From: JBBDWZ01 sp050732575
GTDB lineage: Bacteria > Gemmatimonadota > Gemmatimonadetes > Longimicrobiales > RSA9
Assembly (NCBI GenBank): GCA_050732575.1
Contig: JBOHRF010000225.1
Span: 1-8,397 of the forward strand
Direction of reading: 5' to 3'
Length of the DNA stretch: 8,397 bases
The translations under genes and the position numbers were made by a program. Positions 5,613 through 8,397 of the stretch are shown here, piece after piece (position 1 is the first letter of the stretch; each line of letters opens with the position of its first letter). The notes below the pieces were generated by a model. It saw nothing but the letters and a program-made list of their open reading frames with translations, did not search any database and was not told the DNA's origin.

Positions 5613-5996
5613 ATGCACTTTCTGCTTCGACTGCTCGTAACTGCCGCTGCGCTCTGGGTGGCACTGCGACTCGTGCCCGGCCTCCGGTACTCGGGATCCT
5701 GGCCTGGACTGCTGGGCGTGGCCCTGGTTTTTGGCTTCCTCAACGCGATTGTGCGGCCCATCCTTTTCCTGCTGACCTGCCCGCTCATGGTGGTCACGCT
5801 CGGTCTGTTCGTGTTCGTGCTCAATGCCATCATGCTGTTGCTCACCAGCAGGCTGGCCGGTTCACTGGGACTCAACTTCCAGGTGGATGGCTTCGCTTCC
5901 GCGTTGCTGGGCGCCATTGTCATTGGCATCACCAGTGCGCTGCTCAACATCTTCGTGGGCGACAAGCCCGACCGGCCCGAGCAGGATCGCTCGTAA
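5613..5996 (+). CDS. Four-helix membrane protein, DUF360/YvlD (phage holin 4_2) family
   Basis: The 127-aa product is nearly all membrane: helices at about residues 3-22, 31-49, 54-78 and 95-115, with a short charged tail DKPDRPEQDRS. Family landmarks are GFLNAIVRPILFLLTCPLMVVTLGLFVFVLNAIML (Asn-Ala-x-x-Arg-Pro, Pro58, Thr-Leu-Gly) and a GLNFQVDGFASALLGAIVIG segment before the last helix. These match the widespread small family named after mycobacterial four-TM holins (PF04020). Despite the holin name, chromosomal members are not tied to phage and their function is unclear; B. subtilis YvlD belongs to an envelope-stress operon. ATG at 5613 has no Shine-Dalgarno sequence; CAATAT/TATTAG lies just upstream, so a leaderless transcript is possible (inference). 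The gene follows the 9-bp array and could be read through from the upstream gene only if the array does not terminate transcription. Confidence 0.88.
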   Translation: MHFLLRLLVTAAALWVALRLVPGLRYSGSWPGLLGVALVFGFLNAIVRPILFLLTCPLMVVTLGLFVFVLNAIMLLLTSRLAGSLGLNFQVDGFASALLGAIVIGITSALLNIFVGDKPDRPEQDRS

Positions 5997-6032
5997 AAAA
6001 CGCGCGGACGACAGTTGCTTTCTTGCGTTTTT
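5996..6032. repeat. Short inverted repeat AAAAACGC / GCGTTTTT after the membrane protein gene
   Basis: AAAAACGC (5996-6003) starts on the stop codon of the membrane protein gene, and GCGTTTTT (6025-6032) is its exact reverse complement. The 21-nt loop consists of the left arm of the 18-bp inverted repeat described next. The A- and U-tracts are inside the stem with few GC pairs, so it is not a standard intrinsic terminator, but a transcript would end its stem in UUUUU and it could act weakly as one. Confidence 0.5.
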
Positions 6033-6147
6033 AGGGTGAACGGCCGGCAACATTCGCTTTTCACCCGTTTTGCCGCATGGGGTAATTGTCAGAGCGTGGT
6101 TTCATAGCCGATTCGGCCAGATTGTTGGAAAAGCAACTGTCGTCCGC
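6004..6147. repeat. 144-bp segment bounded by a perfect 18-bp inverted repeat (MITE-like or structured RNA)
   Basis: GCGGACGACAGTTGCTTT (6004-6021) and AAAGCAACTGTCGTCCGC (6130-6147) are exact reverse complements. The 108 bp between hold further partial pairings: GGGTGAA (6034-6040) with TTCACCC (6059-6065), CGGCAA with TTGCCG, and GCCGATTCGGC near 6111-6121. There is no coding frame of note inside and no clear target-site duplication outside. It could be a non-autonomous mobile element (MITE) or an RNA structure between the membrane protein gene and padR; the sequence does not decide. Confidence 0.7.
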
Positions 6148-6225
6148 AACCTCTCCCCCCCACTGAACCGCCGCACGCCCTCCGTGCCGTCGCCACCTCT
6201 TGCCACCCATACAACGATTCTCGAG

Positions 6226-6248
6226 TATACCTTGTCCAACTAGGTGTA
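6226..6248. promoter_or_regulatory. Candidate PadR operator TATACCT-N9-AGGTGTA
   Basis: TATACCT (6226-6232) and AGGTGTA (6242-6248) form a dyad with 7-bp half-sites and one mismatch. It overlaps the candidate -35 box and spacer of the padR promoter, the position expected for an autorepressor. PadR dimers bind dyads of comparable size. The assignment to PadR is inference from position and symmetry. Confidence 0.45.
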
Positions 6249-6259
6249 GGCCGTAGAAC
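6232..6259 (+). promoter_or_regulatory. Candidate promoter for padR and the permease
   Basis: TTGTCC (6232-6237) and TAGAAC (6254-6259) are spaced by 16 bp, each with four of six consensus bases. Transcription would start near 6266, leaving a purine-rich leader of about 70 nt (6260-6334) with a good Shine-Dalgarno sequence at its end. The stretch 6148-6225 between the inverted-repeat element and this promoter shows nothing else I can name. Confidence 0.4.
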
Positions 6260-6334
6260 TTTCGGAAGAGAAGAAAGAAGTAACGGAAGGAACGTAACCG
6301 AACGCGACAGAAGAACGGATGAGAGGGAGTGCGA

Positions 6335-6667
6335 ATGGCGGGGAGCGATCTGTTCGTGGGGACGCTGGATTTGTTGATCCTGAAGGCATTGAGTCCGGGA
6401 GCGTTGCATGGGTATGCGATAGGGCGCTGGATCCGTGATTCCACTGGTGAACATCTGCACATCCAGGAAGGTGTGCTGTATCCGGCGTTGCATCGCCTGG
6501 AGCGCCGTGGTCTGCTGGCGGAAGAATGGGGCGTCACGGATACCAATCGCGAAGCGAAGTTTTACCATCTGACGGCCGAAGGTCGGCGCGAGCTGCGGCG
6601 ACAGACGGCACAATGGCGCAGTCACGTGACGGCGGTGAGTGCTGCGCTGGGGATCAGCCTGGCGTGA
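6335..6667 (+). CDS. PadR-family transcriptional regulator
   Basis: PadR proteins are dimeric winged-helix regulators, usually repressors of a neighbouring transporter or detoxification gene. The 110-aa product has the family pattern in order: GTLDLLILKAL (9-19), HGYAIGRWI (25-33), the recognition-helix region EGVLYPALHRLERRGLL (45-61), and the wing REAKFYHLTAEGRREL (72-87). A short C-terminal helix ends in AALGISLA, as in the small PadR subgroup paired with ADOP permeases. ATG at 6335 is preferred because GGGAG (6325-6329) lies 5 nt upstream; a GTG at 6329 overlaps that site and is less likely. The stop overlaps the GTG of the next gene (GTGA), so both are translated from one mRNA and the regulator probably controls itself and the permease. 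Confidence 0.94.
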   Translation: MAGSDLFVGTLDLLILKALSPGALHGYAIGRWIRDSTGEHLHIQEGVLYPALHRLERRGLLAEEWGVTDTNREAKFYHLTAEGRRELRRQTAQWRSHVTAVSAALGISLA

Positions 6668-8397
6668 AGCGGATCCTGCGAATCACGGCGGGCCGCGGCG
6701 CGCAGGCGGAGGAGGTGGAGCGTGAGCTACGCGCGCACATCGAGTTGCGGGTGCAAGAATTGAGGGCGGCAGGATGGTCGGCCGGGGAAGCACGACGGCA
6801 GGCACAGGCGGCGTTTGGAGACTACGAGCGAGTGGCATCGGCGTGTGTTGCCATTCGGCGAGGACGTGACCGCGATCGAAGACGGAGGGGTATTATGGAT
6901 GCAGTGCTTCAGGACCTTCGCTATGCGCTGCGTGTGCTGGGCCGGGCACCTTTTTTCTCGCTGACGGCGCTTGCCACCTTATCGCTCGGTATGGGCGCCA
7001 GTACGGCCATCTTCAGCATCGTACATGCACTTCTGCTGCGACCCTTACCCTTCCCGGAGCATGACCGGCTAGTCCACATCACGGAAGCGCAGCCGGCGAC
7101 TGGTGAGTTGGACTACGGCTTGTCGCTTCCGTTGGCACAGGAGATTGGTGCGCATGCTCAAACGCTGGCGGCCAGCGGGATCTACTTCGGAATTGCCCCG
7201 CAAGTCCGCCAGCGGGAGGAAAGCATGCGCGTGTACGGCGCGGCCCTGAGCGCGGGCGCATTCGCAGCACTCAATGTGGCACCGGCGTTGGGCCGACTGC
7301 CCACGACAGCGGACGACAATCTGACGGCCAACAACGTCGTTGTGCTGAGCGATGGCTACTGGCGACGCGTGTTCCATGGCGAGCGCGGCGTTCTAGGGCA
7401 AACGCTCACCCTGGACGGCCAGGCGCACACGATCATAGGAGTGATGCCGCGGGCTTTCGCCTTTCCTACCAGTGCGGCGCAACTCTGGACGCCGTTTGCC
7501 CGGCTGCCGGATCGCATGTACGATCGCACCATTCACGTGACCGAGATGGTAGCTCGTTTGCGACCACGCGCTACCATGGAATCCGTGCGCGCGGAATTGA
7601 CGAGCATCTTCCAGCAGGGTGTGGCTCGTGGTACATCCGCCGATGAAAAGCAACATGTCATGTCCGCGCGTGCGCTTCGTGAAGTGATGGTGGCCGATGC
7701 CAAACAGCCGATACTTGCGCTGTTTGTTGCTATCCTGGCGCTGCTGTTGATTGCGTGCGCGAATCTGGCCGGTCTGCAGTTGGCGCGCGGGGCGATGCGC
7801 CAGTCCGAGATTGCCGTGCGCAGCGCGCTGGGCGCCGGTCGCTGGGCCGTGATCCGCCAGTTTACCATCGAGGCATTGTTGCTCAGTGCTGCCGGCTTGT
7901 TCAGTGGGGTCCTGCTGGCACGAGTGCTACGGGCCGCACTCATTGCACTTTACCCGGGCGAGCTGCCGTTTGCCGATCGTGCCACAATCGACCTCCTAGT
8001 TTTGTTGTTTGCCGCCAGTATTGCTCTGCTCGTCGTACTGCTCTTTGGTATCGTGCCGGCCTGGCTGTCGGCGCGGTCGAGTTCGCCGCGCATGTTCCAT
8101 TCGGCTGCGCTGCGTAGCACGCTCGATCGTCGAGGCCAGCGCACGCGCGCGGCATTGGTGGCGGGCGAAATCGCCCTGGCCTTTGTGCTGGTCACCATGG
8201 CCGCGCTGGTCGGGCGGAGCTTTGCCCGCGTACAAGCACAGCCAGCGGGCTTCCATACGGATGGGCTGCTGTTGATGTCGATCACACCGTCGCGCGAGCG
8301 GGTGCCCAATGCTCAGGTCACGACGTTCTATCAACAACTGCCTGAGCGATTGGCGCGTGTGCCCGGTGTGCGCACGGCCAGTGCCGCCAGTTCCCTG
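6664..8397 (+). CDS. ADOP-type orphan MacB/FtsX-like ABC permease (partial, C-terminus missing)
   Basis: ADOPs are long permeases with two MacB/FtsX-like units and no ATPase gene next to them; they sit in the inner membrane with large periplasmic domains. From GTG 6664 the frame is open to the window edge, 578 codons. Residues 1-77 are a soluble prefix (EVERELRAHIELRVQELRAAG, EARRQAQAAFGD) known in PadR-linked members. LQDLRYALRVLGRAPFFSL then leads to the first helix (about 97-118), and a MacB-type periplasmic domain follows to about 340. The FtsX-type block begins ALFVAILALLLIACANLAG and continues with EIAVRSALGAGRWAVIRQF and two more helices. A second unit starts at RTRAALVAGEIALAFVLV and is cut by the window end. 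An in-frame ATG at 6895 has a strong Shine-Dalgarno sequence (GGAGG, 6 nt spacing), so a shorter form without the prefix may also be made. The substrate is unknown. Confidence 0.92.
   Translation, partial: MKRILRITAGRGAQAEEVERELRAHIELRVQELRAAGWSAGEARRQAQAAFGDYERVASACVAIRRGRDRDRRRRGIMDAVLQDLRYALRVLGRAPFFSLTALATLSLGMGASTAIFSIVHALLLRPLPFPEHDRLVHITEAQPATGELDYGLSLPLAQEIGAHAQTLAASGIYFGIAPQVRQREESMRVYGAALSAGAFAALNVAPALGRLPTTADDNLTANNVVVLSDGYWRRVFHGERGVLGQTLTLDGQAHTIIGVMPRAFAFPTSAAQLWTPFARLPDRMYDRTIHVTEMVARLRPRATMESVRAELTSIFQQGVARGTSADEKQHVMSARALREVMVADAKQPILALFVAILALLLIACANLAGLQLARGAMRQSEIAVRSALGAGRWAVIRQFTIEALLLSAAGLFSGVLLARVLRAALIALYPGELPFADRATIDLLVLLFAASIALLVVLLFGIVPAWLSARSSSPRMFHSAALRSTLDRRGQRTRAALVAGEIALAFVLVTMAALVGRSFARVQAQPAGFHTDGLLLMSITPSRERVPNAQVTTFYQQLPERLARVPGVRTASAASSL

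Noticed and set aside
5369..5640. Proteins made of IGR/DGR, TRP, GVS, YAR and HAR tripeptide repeats on both strands across the 9-bp array
   Set aside because: A 9-bp period leaves any frame free of stops if one unit is free of stops; the peptides are translation of tandem repeats and no ribosome binding site or conserved domain supports them.
5613..5996. Prophage remnant, because of the holin family name
   Set aside because: No lysin, portal, capsid or integrase gene is nearby, and the family is widespread on bacterial chromosomes.
7069..7943. Long minus-strand frames opposite the permease
   Set aside because: They are the antisense shadows of a well supported GC-rich coding region and show no domain.

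Overview
This GC-rich window comes from a bacterium. Gene content points to Gemmatimonadota or Acidobacteriota: a PadR regulator is fused by overlap to an orphan MacB/FtsX-type permease (the PadR-ADOP arrangement common in those phyla), next to a compact type II secretion cluster and a Tat-exported short-chain dehydrogenase. The phylum is an inference; no rRNA or tRNA gene is visible to test it.

Layout. Positions 1-2556, minus strand: a tightly overlapping type II secretion operon read gspH-gspI-gspJ-gspK-gspL/pilM-like. The last gene runs off the left edge. Four pseudopilins and an actin-fold assembly protein would form the inner-membrane pseudopilus part of a secretion machine. The gspI leader looks damaged. 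Positions 2816-3367, minus: an exported intradiol ring-cleavage dioxygenase homologue. Positions 3451-3744: two opposed arrays of degenerate 9-bp units around a 109-bp spacer. The right array reads into the 3' end of a small lipoprotein gene (3683-4096, minus) and supplies its last 20 or so codons and its stop. Positions 4261-5418, plus: a Tat-signal NAD-dependent epimerase/dehydratase-like protein. Positions 5430-5578: a second, very regular opposed array (4 + 4 + 4 units of 9 bp). Positions 5613-5996, plus: a four-helix membrane protein of the DUF360/YvlD (phage holin 4_2) family. Positions 6004-6147: a 144-bp segment bounded by a perfect 18-bp inverted repeat. Positions 6335 to the right edge, plus: PadR regulator and ADOP permease, translationally coupled, behind a candidate promoter that carries a palindromic operator.

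The most unusual structure is the pair of opposed 9-bp arrays. Their units differ in sequence but the architecture is the same: units in one orientation, a spacer, then the same unit in reverse complement. The second can fold as plus-strand RNA into a stem of about 40 bp with two competing right arms. The other items worth checking are the gspI leader lesion, the 18-bp inverted repeat element and the candidate PadR operator.
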